A DNA stretch of 64,000 nucleotides, taken from positions 248,001 through 312,000 of the forward strand of contig NZ_VKAB01000011.1 of the NCBI RefSeq assembly GCF_009769385.1, in the 5' to 3' direction. Shown here piece after piece: positions 42,318 through 50,569 of the stretch (position 1 is the first letter of the stretch; each line of letters opens with the position of its first letter). The notes under the pieces were generated by a model. It was not told where the DNA came from. It ran no database searches and saw only the letters and a program-made list of their open reading frames with translations. The translations under genes were made by a program, and so were the position numbers. The DNA comes from Saccharothrix deserti. GTDB lineage: Bacteria > Actinomycetota > Actinomycetes > Mycobacteriales > Pseudonocardiaceae.

Positions 42318-43582
42318 TCCGGCCGATTGCGCCGCATCAGCCCGATCACGAACGTGAACAGGGCCGCCACAACACCCAGCAGTACCGCCGGGACAGGTTC
42401 CGCCTCGGACGCGGCGAGAAGGCCGAGAAACAGGCCGATGACAGCGGCGACCACGAACACGCTCGTGAGCGTCGGCCGCTTGGCCTCAGGCTCCTCCGCC
42501 GGAACGGGCAGGTTCCGCATCGCCGGATCGACCGCGGTCCACCAGTCGCCGCGTCGCGGCTGCGGTGCGACGAACGGTGGAGGTGGAGGCGGAGGCCGGA
42601 GCGGCGGGCGAGGCGCCTGAACGGGCGCGGGCACCCGCATCCGTTCCGGCACGACCGCCGTCGGCGTGCGCTCCCACCAGGGTTGGACCTGGGGCGCGAG
42701 CATGTCGTCCAACCCCGCGTCGGCGATCCACCCCGGCGCGCAGCACTGCTTGAGCCGCCGGGCCAGCTCGTCCAACCGCGCGTCGCCGATCCCCGCCAGG
42801 TGCGCCCACACGGGCGTGTCGAACGGCGACCGGAAGTCCTCCCGCCGGAACAGCAGGTTCTCGCCGTTGTACAACGTGCGCCAGCCGGCCGGGCTCTTCG
42901 CCAACGCCAGCAACGACAGGTAGATGACCAGCGCCGAGAACGTGTCCATCCACCGACCCCACGGCCGGTTCTCCGGCTGGTAGTTGCGGTGCCCGGTCTC
43001 GCTCGGCGCGAGCGACCCGGAGAACCGGGCGATCCACGAGCAGTCGAAGTCGACCAGCCGCAGGTCACCGCGCTGGTCCACCAGGACGTTGCCGTGTTGC
43101 AGGTCGCCGTGCGCGAACTCGGCCCGCTGCATCCGGCTCACCAGGTCACGCCACGACTGCGCCAACGCGGACAACGACGTGGTGTCCGCGCGCTCCACCA
43201 GCCCGTCCACGTGCCGGTTCAGCGTGTGGCCCTCCACCCACTGCATCCGCACCACGGGCCACGTGGCGCCGTTGACCCGGATCCCGTCGTCGATCCACCG
43301 GGGCAGGGCGACCGCGCTCACCAGGCCGCTCGACGTGAAGTGCTCGTGCAGCGCGCCGTAACGCGCACTGCTGGACACGTCGTGCCTGGTGAAGAACCGC
43401 AGCGCCTGCGCCTCGCCGCCGGCCATCGCCTTGAACACCACGGCGCTCGTGCCCGCCGCCGGCATGGGTATCCCGTACAGCGGGTGCACGACGAGTTCCA
43501 GTCCGCGCAGTTCGTCCACGAGGAAGGACTCGGGGTGCTGCACCGCCTTCATGTACTCGTCGGGAGTCGGGTACCGGTTCAC
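42314..43582 (-). CDS. membrane-anchored protein kinase-like protein (TerY-triad kinase)
   Basis: A 422-residue protein. The kinase fold (about 30-250) has a Lys in VVFKAM, the catalytic loop HGDLQHGN (158-165) and DFD at 178-180 in place of DFG. A Pro-rich linker (about 300-345) leads to two C-terminal membrane helices. GTG 43582 overlaps the PP2C stop (GTGA). VWA, PP2C and kinase in a row is the TerY-P triad described near tellurite-resistance (Ter) systems. Lipopolysaccharide-kinase-like folds are an alternative relation. Last gene of the operon. Confidence 0.85.
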   Translation of the reverse strand: MNRYPTPDEYMKAVQHPESFLVDELRGLELVVHPLYGIPMPAAGTSAVVFKAMAGGEAQALRFFTRHDVSSSARYGALHEHFTSSGLVSAVALPRWIDDGIRVNGATWPVVRMQWVEGHTLNRHVDGLVERADTTSLSALAQSWRDLVSRMQRAEFAHGDLQHGNVLVDQRGDLRLVDFDCSWIARFSGSLAPSETGHRNYQPENRPWGRWMDTFSALVIYLSLLALAKSPAGWRTLYNGENLLFRREDFRSPFDTPVWAHLAGIGDARLDELARRLKQCCAPGWIADAGLDDMLAPQVQPWWERTPTAVVPERMRVPAPVQAPRPPLRPPPPPPPFVAPQPRRGDWWTAVDPAMRNLPVPAEEPEAKRPTLTSVFVVAAVIGLFLGLLAASEAEPVPAVLLGVVAALFTFVIGLMRRNRPD

Positions 43583-44376
43583 AGGCACACCACCAGGTAC
43601 GCGGCCTGCGCGCGGTCGATCCAGACCCGCATCAGGGTGACGTCGTCGTTGGTCATCTCCCGTGCCGCGCGCTGGTCGGCGACGAGCCTGCGGAACGTGT
43701 CGGGGTGGTCCAGGCCCGCCAACGTCGTCCACAACGCGTGCCGGTCGCGCAGGTCGGTCGCCGCGATCCACTGGGCGAACGCGTCCGTGGCGAAGTAGAG
43801 CTGGTCGCCGGCCACGAGGTCGCCCCGGGCGAACGACGCCCGGCCGATCATGTCGGCCAGCGTGGCGGACCCGGTGGGCAGACCGTCCGGGTTGGACCCG
43901 AACCCGTCGGCCGGTATCGGCGGGAACTGGGTGACCACGGTGCGGTCGCGCACGTGGAACAGCACCGCGTCGCCCAACGCGACCGCCGCCCAGTGCGGTC
44001 GCGGTCCGGCGAGGTCGCGGAGTTCGCAGCCGAGGAACGTGGCGAACGAACCGACGTTGGCCTGCTTGATCCGCTGCAGGTCCGTCGCACCGGCCAGGCG
44101 CGGGTCGTCGCGCCAGCGGTCCTGCATGTCCAGCACCCAGTGGTACAGCGCGTTCGCGGTCAGGTCCGGCGCCGCGCCCTGGTCCCCGACGAAGCCCGCG
44201 ACCAGCTGCTGGGCCCAGCGGGCGGAGCCGAAGCCCTGCGTGGCGCCGTCCGCGACCGCGAACCGCGGGCCGTGACCGTTCGCGTCGGCCGGCGCCGCCG
44301 CCGCGCCGTCTTCCCACTCGGCCTCGGTGTTGCCGTGCTTGGACGCGTAGAAGACGACCTGTCGGCTGTGGATCAC
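43579..44376 (-). CDS. PP2C-family protein phosphatase-like protein (TerY-triad)
   Basis: A 265-residue cytosolic protein. PP2C metal-site motifs are recognisable but divergent: FAVADGATQGFGSARWAQQL (motif DG), WAAVALGDAVLFHVRD, DQLYFATDAFAQW and TNDDVTLMRVWI (motif DD). It should remove phosphates placed by the neighbouring kinase. GTG 44376 has GGAGGTG upstream. It lies between VWA and kinase genes in one operon. Confidence 0.83.
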   Translation of the reverse strand: MIHSRQVVFYASKHGNTEAEWEDGAAAAPADANGHGPRFAVADGATQGFGSARWAQQLVAGFVGDQGAAPDLTANALYHWVLDMQDRWRDDPRLAGATDLQRIKQANVGSFATFLGCELRDLAGPRPHWAAVALGDAVLFHVRDRTVVTQFPPIPADGFGSNPDGLPTGSATLADMIGRASFARGDLVAGDQLYFATDAFAQWIAATDLRDRHALWTTLAGLDHPDTFRRLVADQRAAREMTNDDVTLMRVWIDRAQAAYLVVCL

Positions 44377-44384
44377 GACACCTC

Positions 44385-45245
44385 CTACCGCGGCCGATCC
44401 GGGACTCTCGTGCCGATCTGCAACACCCGGAGCAGGGTCGAGCGGCCGACGTTGAGCGCCAGGCCACGCGCGCCCGGCTGGACGTCGTAGCCGTCGACCC
44501 TGGCGTTGTCGATCATCGGCTGGGGCAGCGGGCTGCTCAGCTCGAACAGGTCCGGTCCGGGCGCCGGCAGGCCGGTCGGATCGGACGGGAAGACGATCTC
44601 GGCGACCTCGAAGGGGGACAGGAAGATGTTGAAGAACAGCGTCGCCCCGTCGTTGGTCTCGATCGACGTCAGCCGCTTCACCCAGTCGTGGAGGGAGGCG
44701 CCGTCGTGCGGGCTGTCGGTCACCATGCCGTCGGTGATGTTGATGACGATCGGCGGGAACGAGTTGGGGTGCCCGGCGGCCCAGTCGAACACGTGCGCGC
44801 CGGCGACCTCGATCGCCTGGCACATGGGCGTGCGGTAGCCGTGCACCGGGTCGACCCACACCGGCATCCGCGCGCTCACCGGCATCAGGTCGATGGACGG
44901 CTCCTCGCGCACCGCCATCGGGTGCTCGGCCAACTCGGGCAGCGGCACCAGACCGCGCCCGGCCAGCACACCGCCGAACGCCGACTCGACACCCTCGCCG
45001 GGTGTGTTGACGCGGGCGCCGTAGCTGAAGATGCCGACGTCGAAGTAGTGCCGCACGGGTGCGTTGACCTCGGTGGTCGCCTTGATGCACATGTCCAGCA
45101 GGATGTTGTTGACCGCCAACGCCGCGCCGACCGCGAGCGAGGCGCCGGTGCGGCCCCAGGCGAGCTTCATCGAGTCCGAGCGGTCCAGCAGGATCACCAC
45201 GCACCCCGGCTCGGACCGCGACACGGACTGTCGATACCTGTCCAC
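44385..45245 (-). CDS. VWA-domain protein (TerY-like)
   Basis: A 286-residue protein. The von Willebrand A domain has a DXSXS MIDAS at Asp21-Ser25 (LLDRSDSM) and a later metal Asp (INITDGMVTD). TerY-like proteins act as metal-dependent scaffolds for the PP2C and kinase of the triad. It is 8 nt upstream of the PP2C gene. GTG start. Confidence 0.86.
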   Translation of the reverse strand: MDRYRQSVSRSEPGCVVILLDRSDSMKLAWGRTGASLAVGAALAVNNILLDMCIKATTEVNAPVRHYFDVGIFSYGARVNTPGEGVESAFGGVLAGRGLVPLPELAEHPMAVREEPSIDLMPVSARMPVWVDPVHGYRTPMCQAIEVAGAHVFDWAAGHPNSFPPIVINITDGMVTDSPHDGASLHDWVKRLTSIETNDGATLFFNIFLSPFEVAEIVFPSDPTGLPAPGPDLFELSSPLPQPMIDNARVDGYDVQPGARGLALNVGRSTLLRVLQIGTRVPDRPR

Positions 45246-45280
45246 GCTGCACCGCCTCTTCGTCGTTCTCGGCCGTCACG

Positions 45281-45895
45281 TCATCCGGTGAGGTTGCGGC
45301 GGACCACCGTCGTCGGCCACGGCGCGCCCGCGCTCCACTCCCACCGGTGGCCGCAGTTGGGGTTGCGGCAGTGGAAGGCGTACGCGTCGCCGTGCTGCTC
45401 CACGTCCAGTCGGAAATCGCCGCAGTGCGGGCACTGCGCCACCACCGCGCGGTTGGCGTCGTAGCTCGTCAGCGGTGTCGCGGCGGCCGGCTGTTCGGTT
45501 CGGACGGCCGCCGGTCGACCGGGCGTCTCGGTCCACCACGGGCGGTTGTTGCCGGATCGGGCCGGTTCGGGCGACGGGGTCGGGTGGACGAACACCGGTG
45601 ACAGGGACGTGTCGTCCGTCGGGTGCTCGAAAACGGGCGGCGACACGGGTGCGGCTCCGGTTCCGGTCTCGGGTTCGCGTTCGGTTTCGGGTTCGGTTTC
45701 GGGTTCGGCCTTGGGGACCGAGCGCCTCTCGGTGGTCAACAGCCCGATGGCCACGGCGAAACCGAGGAGCGCGCTGACCGCCACCAGGACCACCGACTGC
45801 GACGTGTCCAGGTACCGGAGCCGACTGCCGAGCAGCCCGCCCGCCGTGGCACACACGACGGTCAGGGACACGACCACCACACTCTTCGTGGTCAT
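45281..45895 (-). CDS. membrane protein with C-terminal zinc ribbon
   Basis: A 204-residue protein: two N-terminal membrane helices (VVVVSLTVVCATAGGLLG; SVVLVAVSALLGFAVAIGLL), a linker with a PETE repeat, and a C-terminal zinc ribbon of two CXXC-type knuckles (QCPHCGDFRL and HCRNPNCGHRWEW). TerY-type VWA proteins often carry such a ribbon (TerY-C) themselves; here it is on a separate membrane protein. ATGA overlap with the upstream gene. Confidence 0.75.
   Translation of the reverse strand: MTTKSVVVVSLTVVCATAGGLLGSRLRYLDTSQSVVLVAVSALLGFAVAIGLLTTERRSVPKAEPETEPETEREPETGTGAAPVSPPVFEHPTDDTSLSPVFVHPTPSPEPARSGNNRPWWTETPGRPAAVRTEQPAAATPLTSYDANRAVVAQCPHCGDFRLDVEQHGDAYAFHCRNPNCGHRWEWSAGAPWPTTVVRRNLTG
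45655..45717 (-). repeat. short coding repeat (PETE repeats)
   Basis: Imperfect 12-bp repeats of the type GGTTTCGGGTTC on the plus strand encode Pro-Glu-Thr-Glu repeats in the linker of the zinc-ribbon membrane protein. Confidence 0.6.
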
Positions 45896-46377
45896 GACGT
45901 CGGCCTGTTCACGAGGAGTTCGATCCGCCTGTCGCCGCCGACGACCTTCGGGACGCGCTCCGCCCAACAGGTGAACTCGCCGCGTTTCGTCGTGCCCGGA
46001 GCCGACCACTCGCGGGGGAGCTCGGCGCAGACCGTCAGCGACTCGCCCGACATGACGTCCTCGACCTTGCCGTCCGCACCGACCTCGAAGCCCGATCCGC
46101 GTCCGACGAGAACCGTCACCTCGGCGATGTCCGGTCCGGTGACGGGCACCGGCGTCGTGCCGCCTTGCTCGTCCTTCGTCGTCACGAACTGGAGGTCCAC
46201 CGTGGGCTCCTCGCCGGCCGGTGGGGTCGTCGCGGGCTCGCTCACCACCGCCCCGAGCAGCAGGACCGAGAGGAACGAGATCACCAGCGCGTACACCGGC
46301 GCCAGCCAGCGGCTGCGCAGGCCGTCGGGTGTCACGGCCCGGTTCGGGGTATCGGCAGACCCGCCCGACAGGTGCAC
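45892..46377 (-). CDS. single-pass membrane protein of the TerY-type operon
   Basis: A 161-residue protein with one membrane helix (APVYALVISFLSVLLLGAVV) near the N-terminus and an extracytoplasmic beta-rich domain with two cysteines (TVCAELPREW, FTCWAERV). No family recognised. GTG 46377 has GGAGGT upstream and is the first gene of the five-gene minus-strand operon. It may be a surface sensor for the kinase/phosphatase pair; that is inference. Confidence 0.7.
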   Translation of the reverse strand: MHLSGGSADTPNRAVTPDGLRSRWLAPVYALVISFLSVLLLGAVVSEPATTPPAGEEPTVDLQFVTTKDEQGGTTPVPVTGPDIAEVTVLVGRGSGFEVGADGKVEDVMSGESLTVCAELPREWSAPGTTKRGEFTCWAERVPKVVGGDRRIELLVNRPTS

Positions 46378-46487
46378 CTGGACCTCCGCGCGGAGTGTTT
46401 CGGCGTGTACTCCTGGTATCGCGGAGGATCTCGCAGTCGTGTCGCCGTGTCCCCCGGATGGGCGAACGGCCGCTGGTCAGAAAGGGG

Positions 46488-47282
46488 TCACGGCAGCGCA
46501 CCCGTGGTGGCCAGGAGCAGGGCCACGGCGGGCAGGAAGTTGTTCACCTGGTGGGCGACGACACTGGCCAGCAGGTTGCCGGTGAACAGCCGGGCCAGGC
46601 CGATCGGGATCGACAGCACCAGCAGCAGCGGTGTGCGCAGCAGTTCGAGGTGCGCGAAGGAGAACGCCAGGCTGGTCACCGCGAACACGACCCAGCGGTT
46701 CCAGCGCCAGTGCTCCAGCGCCCGCCACAACACGCCCCGGAACAGCACCTCCTCGCCGAGCGGGGCGACCAGCCACACCACGAGGAACGTGACCGCGGCC
46801 GCCACCGGCCCCAACTCGCGCCCGGCGAACACGTCACCGACCGCCGACGTGGCCTGCTCGTCACCCACCCAGGCGGCCCACAACGCCGCCGCGGGCAGCG
46901 TGAGCACCAACCCGCCCAGCCCGAACGCCACACCGATGCCGATGTCCCGGCCGTTCCAGCGGACCGCCAGCTCACGCCGCGCCCGCCCGGCCTTCGGTCC
47001 GCTGCCCAGCCGGGCCACGCCCAGCACCGCCACGACCGCGCCCACCGAGGTCGGCACGACCAGCAACGCGAGCAGCAGACCGTCCTCCAGCAACGCCGGA
47101 TCCCCGGTGCCGAACGCGAGCAGCACCACCACCGACGCGGCCACCATCACCAGCTGCGCGGCGAGGAACACCGCCACCAACGTCAGCCCGGCCCGCCGTT
47201 CCCTCGCCGGGGCGTCGACGGACGGCCACGGCGCGGGTGCGCGGTCGTCCAGGGGGACCGGCTCGTTCTGCTCATCGCTCAC
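46488..47282 (-). CDS. CPBP-family intramembrane glutamic endopeptidase
   Basis: A 264-residue membrane protein with about eight helices. The Abi/CAAX motifs are intact: EEVLFRG with Glu177, Glu178 and Arg182; FSFAHLE with His211; and VVAHQVNN with His244 and Asn248. Such proteases may process prenylated or bacteriocin-type peptides. The GTG start overlaps the stop of a small upstream frame (GTGA). It is 110 bp upstream of the TerY-type operon on the same strand. Confidence 0.9.
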   Translation of the reverse strand: MSDEQNEPVPLDDRAPAPWPSVDAPARERRAGLTLVAVFLAAQLVMVAASVVVLLAFGTGDPALLEDGLLLALLVVPTSVGAVVAVLGVARLGSGPKAGRARRELAVRWNGRDIGIGVAFGLGGLVLTLPAAALWAAWVGDEQATSAVGDVFAGRELGPVAAAVTFLVVWLVAPLGEEVLFRGVLWRALEHWRWNRWVVFAVTSLAFSFAHLELLRTPLLLVLSIPIGLARLFTGNLLASVVAHQVNNFLPAVALLLATTGALP

Positions 47283-47461
47283 AATCGTGAATAACCCGCG
47301 CAGACGGCCAGGTCAACTGTGTTGGTGGCCGCCGCTCCGCAGACGGCGGCGCGGTCGCCTGGGAGGGTCGCGCGGAGCAACAGCCTGAACACCCCCGGTA
47401 CACCCGCCGGGCTGTAGACCGGGAAGAACACCTCGACCGCACCACCCGGGAACAGGTTCAC
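47279..47461 (-). pseudogene. 60-codon frame between GNAT and CPBP genes, possible gene remnant
   Basis: Reads VNLFPGGAVEVFFPVYSPAG, then a beta-like stretch and a Cys-containing tail, ending in a GTGA overlap with the CPBP start. It looks like the C-terminal piece of a secreted or beta-rich protein rather than a complete gene, and has no convincing start signal. Could also be a genuine short gene. Confidence 0.3.
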
Positions 47462-47480
47462 CGAGAGTGCGGAATTCGCG

Positions 47481-48077
47481 CTATATCGAATTTCCGGGAA
47501 TCTTCTTGTTCGCCGGGTGGAACCGCCACCGTTGTTCGCCGTCGTCGCGGAACTCCCCGGTGGCACGCATGCCGATGCGGCGCGCGACCGCCTCACTGGC
47601 CGCGTGTTCGGGCGCGATGTGGGCGTGCACGTCACGTGCGCCGCGTTCGACCAGCCAACCGACTACCGCCGCGGCGGCCTCGGTGGCGTACCCGTGGCCC
47701 TGGAACGGCACCCCGATCACCCATGCCAATTCCGCGACCAGCCCATTCACCGTGACCGTCGTGGTCGCCTGCACGGTGCCGACGGCGACATCGTCCGCGT
47801 CCCGCACGGCGATCCAGTTCAACCAGCCTGCACTCCCGTCATCGGACGTCGGCCGTTCCCAACGCCTGTAGCGCAGCGCGAGTTCGGCGACGCTCGGCGG
47901 GGCGCCACCGATGATCGAGTACAGCGCGGGATCGCCCAGTACCTTCGCCATCTCCTCCGCGTGCGCGACCCGCACCGGCACGACCCGCAACCGCGCCGTC
48001 CGCACCACGGCGTCCTGCGGCCACCGCGCGGGCACCACCATCGCGTCACCCAGGGCTGGTTCGGTGCGTGGGTTCAT
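47481..48077 (-). CDS. GNAT-family acetyltransferase (RimJ/RimL-like)
   Basis: A 198-residue enzyme. VRTARLRVVPVRVAHAEEMA at the N-terminus and the acetyl-CoA loop VIGVPFQGHGYATEAAAAVV, with APEHAASEAVARRIGM, are typical of ribosomal-protein or small-molecule GNATs. ATG 48077 has GGGGGAC upstream. It is divergent from the Nit1C cluster across a 286-bp gap that holds a GlnR-like pair of half sites. Confidence 0.85.
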   Translation of the reverse strand: MNPRTEPALGDAMVVPARWPQDAVVRTARLRVVPVRVAHAEEMAKVLGDPALYSIIGGAPPSVAELALRYRRWERPTSDDGSAGWLNWIAVRDADDVAVGTVQATTTVTVNGLVAELAWVIGVPFQGHGYATEAAAAVVGWLVERGARDVHAHIAPEHAASEAVARRIGMRATGEFRDDGEQRWRFHPANKKIPGNSI

Positions 48078-48216
48078 GTCGGCGGTCCCCCTGGACGATC
48101 GCGGCTGCGGCGGGTCGGCAGCCGGGTAGGCCCGGTCGCCACGGTCACTCTCCTGTATCGGCACCTCCGAGAGGAAGCCGGTTTCCCAACCTGTGAACAC
48201 GCTCAGTGAGCACAAG

Positions 48217-48243
48217 GTAACTGTGCGGCGTTCCGGATGAAAC
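48217..48243 (+). promoter_or_regulatory. GlnR-like half sites upstream of the Nit1C cluster
   Basis: GTAAC (48217-48221) and GAAAC (48239-48243) start exactly 22 bp apart, two 11-bp steps of the GlnR consensus (GTnAC and GnAAC half sites). The intervening step is a poor match. It is 120 bp before the first Nit1C gene. The remaining gap shows nothing else. Confidence 0.3.
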
Positions 48244-48363
48244 ACGTTCGACATCACCCGTCGCTGTACTTCAACCGTCGAATCGCATCCCGCCGACGCG
48301 GTGCGGACTCTTCGAAAACCCTGGCCCGACGCGGAATCCCGCGCTGTCCGAAGGGATCGAACC

Positions 48364-49698
48364 GTGGTCGAGCACGACGAGTTGGACGGCGCGCACCTGC
48401 CCGTGGTGGTCGTGGGCGGTGGGCAGGCCGGGCTGTCGATGAGCCACCGGCTGGGCGAACGCGGCGTCGAGCACGTGGTGCTGGAGAAGGACCAGGCGGG
48501 CGGCGAGTGGGCCGCCCGGCGGTGGGACTCGTTCTGCCTCGTCACGCCCAACTGGCAGTGCCGGCTGCCAGGCTTCCCGTACTCCGGCGACGACCCGGAC
48601 GGGTTCATGGGGCGCGACGAGATCGTCGCCTACATCCGTGACTACATCCGCTCGTTCGGACCACCGCTGCGCGAAGGCGTCGCTGTCACCCGCCTGAGGC
48701 GCACCGACAAAGGATTCCGGCTCACCACGACGAACGGCGTGCTCACGGCCGACCAGGTCGTCCTCGCCACCGGCCCGTACCAGGTGCCACGCATCCCACG
48801 CCCGGCCGAACGGCTGCCCGAAGCCATCACGCAAGTGCACTCCTCGACCTACCGCAACCCGGAACAGCTGCCCGACGGCGAGGTGCTGGTCGTGGGCAGC
48901 GGGCAGTCCGGCAGCCAGATCGCCGAGGACCTGCACCTCGCCGGTCGCCGGGTGCACCTCGCGGTCGGCACGGCGCCGCGCGTCGCCCGCTCCTACCGGG
49001 GCCGGGACGTGGTCGCGTGGTTGGACGGGATGGGCTACTACCGGCGCGGCATCGAGGAGTTCGACGACGCCGACGCGGTGCGGTTCCGGGTCAACCACTA
49101 CGTCACCGGACGGGACGGCGGGCGCGACATCGACCTGCGGGCGTTCGCGCGGGACGGGATGCGGCTGCACGGCAGGCTCACCGGGATCAGCGAAGGCGTG
49201 CTGCGGTTCGCCGACGACCTGAAGGCCAACCTCGACCACGCCGACGCGGTGTCCGAGGGCATCAAGGACTCCATCGACGCCCACATAGCCCGACAGGGCA
49301 TCGACGCTCCACAAGAGACTCGTTACACACCGGTGTGGACGCCACCCGATGGCCCCGGAGAAGTGGACGCGGCAACGCTTTCCGCCGTCGTGTGGGCCAC
49401 CGGGTTCGGCACCGATCGGCGGTGGATCGAGGTCCCGGTGTTCGACGGCCGGGGCTACCCGACGCACGTGCGCGGTGTGACCAGCTGCCCCGGCCTGTAC
49501 TTCCTCGGCCTGCCCTGGCAGCACACGTGGGGCTCGGGCCGGTTCTGCGGTGTCGCCGACGACGCCGAACACCTGGCCCGCGAGATCACCCGGCCACGCG
49601 CGGCGCCGTCACCCGCCGAGGTCCGCTGGATCGCGGGCACCCGCACCGACACCTGGCCCCGTGACGACGACTGGACCGCGCCGCGCACCGTGGCCTGA
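48364..49698 (+). CDS. flavin-dependent oxidoreductase, MSMEG_0569 family (Nit1C cluster)
   Basis: A 444-residue FMO-like FAD/NADP enzyme. FAD fold VVVVGGGQAGLSMSHRLGER, a second Rossmann motif VLVVGSGQSGSQIAEDL, and WATGFGTD near the C-terminus. Start GTG 48364 is chosen for AAGGGA upstream. This family is a regular member of the Nit1C nitrilase cluster. Its substrate has not been established as far as I know. First gene of the cluster here. Confidence 0.86.
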   Translation: MVEHDELDGAHLPVVVVGGGQAGLSMSHRLGERGVEHVVLEKDQAGGEWAARRWDSFCLVTPNWQCRLPGFPYSGDDPDGFMGRDEIVAYIRDYIRSFGPPLREGVAVTRLRRTDKGFRLTTTNGVLTADQVVLATGPYQVPRIPRPAERLPEAITQVHSSTYRNPEQLPDGEVLVVGSGQSGSQIAEDLHLAGRRVHLAVGTAPRVARSYRGRDVVAWLDGMGYYRRGIEEFDDADAVRFRVNHYVTGRDGGRDIDLRAFARDGMRLHGRLTGISEGVLRFADDLKANLDHADAVSEGIKDSIDAHIARQGIDAPQETRYTPVWTPPDGPGEVDAATLSAVVWATGFGTDRRWIEVPVFDGRGYPTHVRGVTSCPGLYFLGLPWQHTWGSGRFCGVADDAEHLAREITRPRAAPSPAEVRWIAGTRTDTWPRDDDWTAPRTVA

Positions 49699-49714
49699 CC
49701 ACCCGGAGGTGACC

Positions 49715-50536
49715 ATGGGCACCGTCTACGACGCGCACCGACACCTCGGCGTGCTGCCCGCCCACCCGTTCTACGGCGGCCCCGCCGTGAACCCCGACCG
49801 AAACGCCCGCGCCACCATCCGTGAACTGATCGCCGACCTCGACGCCGAGGGCACCGAACGCGCGCTCGTGATACCCAACTACGGCGTGCCCGACCCGGCG
49901 CTCGCGTTCTCCTTCAACGAGTTGTGCGTGGAGGCGGCGAGCACCGACGACCGGATCCGGGCCGGGCTGTGGGTGTCACCGCTGGCCCGTGACGCGGACC
50001 GCACCGAGGCGGCGCTGCGCCTGGCGGGCGAGCCGGGTGTGCGGGCGCTGAAGCTCAGCTTCCTGCTCGGCGGCAGACCGACCGACCCGGCGTGCCGCCC
50101 CGGCCTCGACCGGATCTTCGCGGTGGCGGCCGAACACCACCTGGTGGTGCACGTGCACACCTCGCCCGGAGCCGCGTCCGACATCGACGAGGTCGGTCAC
50201 CTCGTCGACTGGTACGGCGACCACGTCGCGGTGCACCTCGTGCACTTCGGCGGCGGTATGAGCGGGCACATCAAGCTGGTCGGCTCGCGCTTCTTCGACT
50301 GGATCGACCGGGGCAAGCGCGTCTACACCGACCTGTCGTGGGCGATCGGCTTCGCGCCGCGCTGGCTCGCCGACGAGATCGACAAGCGCGGCACGGGGCA
50401 CGACCGCGTGCTGTTCGCCAGCGACGAGCCGTGGGGCGACCACCCCGGCGAGTGCGCCCGCCTGCGTGCGGCGGTCGGGGACGGCGAGCTCGCCGACCTC
50501 GTCTTCCGCGCCACGTTCGAAGAACTCTACGGCTGA
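49715..50536 (+). CDS. amidohydrolase family protein in the Nit1C cluster
   Basis: A 273-residue metal-dependent hydrolase of the amidohydrolase/TIM-barrel superfamily. HXH is at His8 and His10 (YDAHRHLGV); later ligands include the His pair in VVHVHTSPG, HLVHFGGG and Asp in FASDEPWGDHP. The ATG has CGGAGGTG and follows the flavoprotein by 16 bp, so it belongs to the operon although it is not one of the core seven Nit1C genes. Substrate unknown; an amide or formyl product of nitrile metabolism is one idea. Confidence 0.83.
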   Translation: MGTVYDAHRHLGVLPAHPFYGGPAVNPDRNARATIRELIADLDAEGTERALVIPNYGVPDPALAFSFNELCVEAASTDDRIRAGLWVSPLARDADRTEAALRLAGEPGVRALKLSFLLGGRPTDPACRPGLDRIFAVAAEHHLVVHVHTSPGAASDIDEVGHLVDWYGDHVAVHLVHFGGGMSGHIKLVGSRFFDWIDRGKRVYTDLSWAIGFAPRWLADEIDKRGTGHDRVLFASDEPWGDHPGECARLRAAVGDGELADLVFRATFEELYG

Positions 50537-50569
50537 CCCCAAGTGCTCAAGAGATGACAAGGAGTCGAG

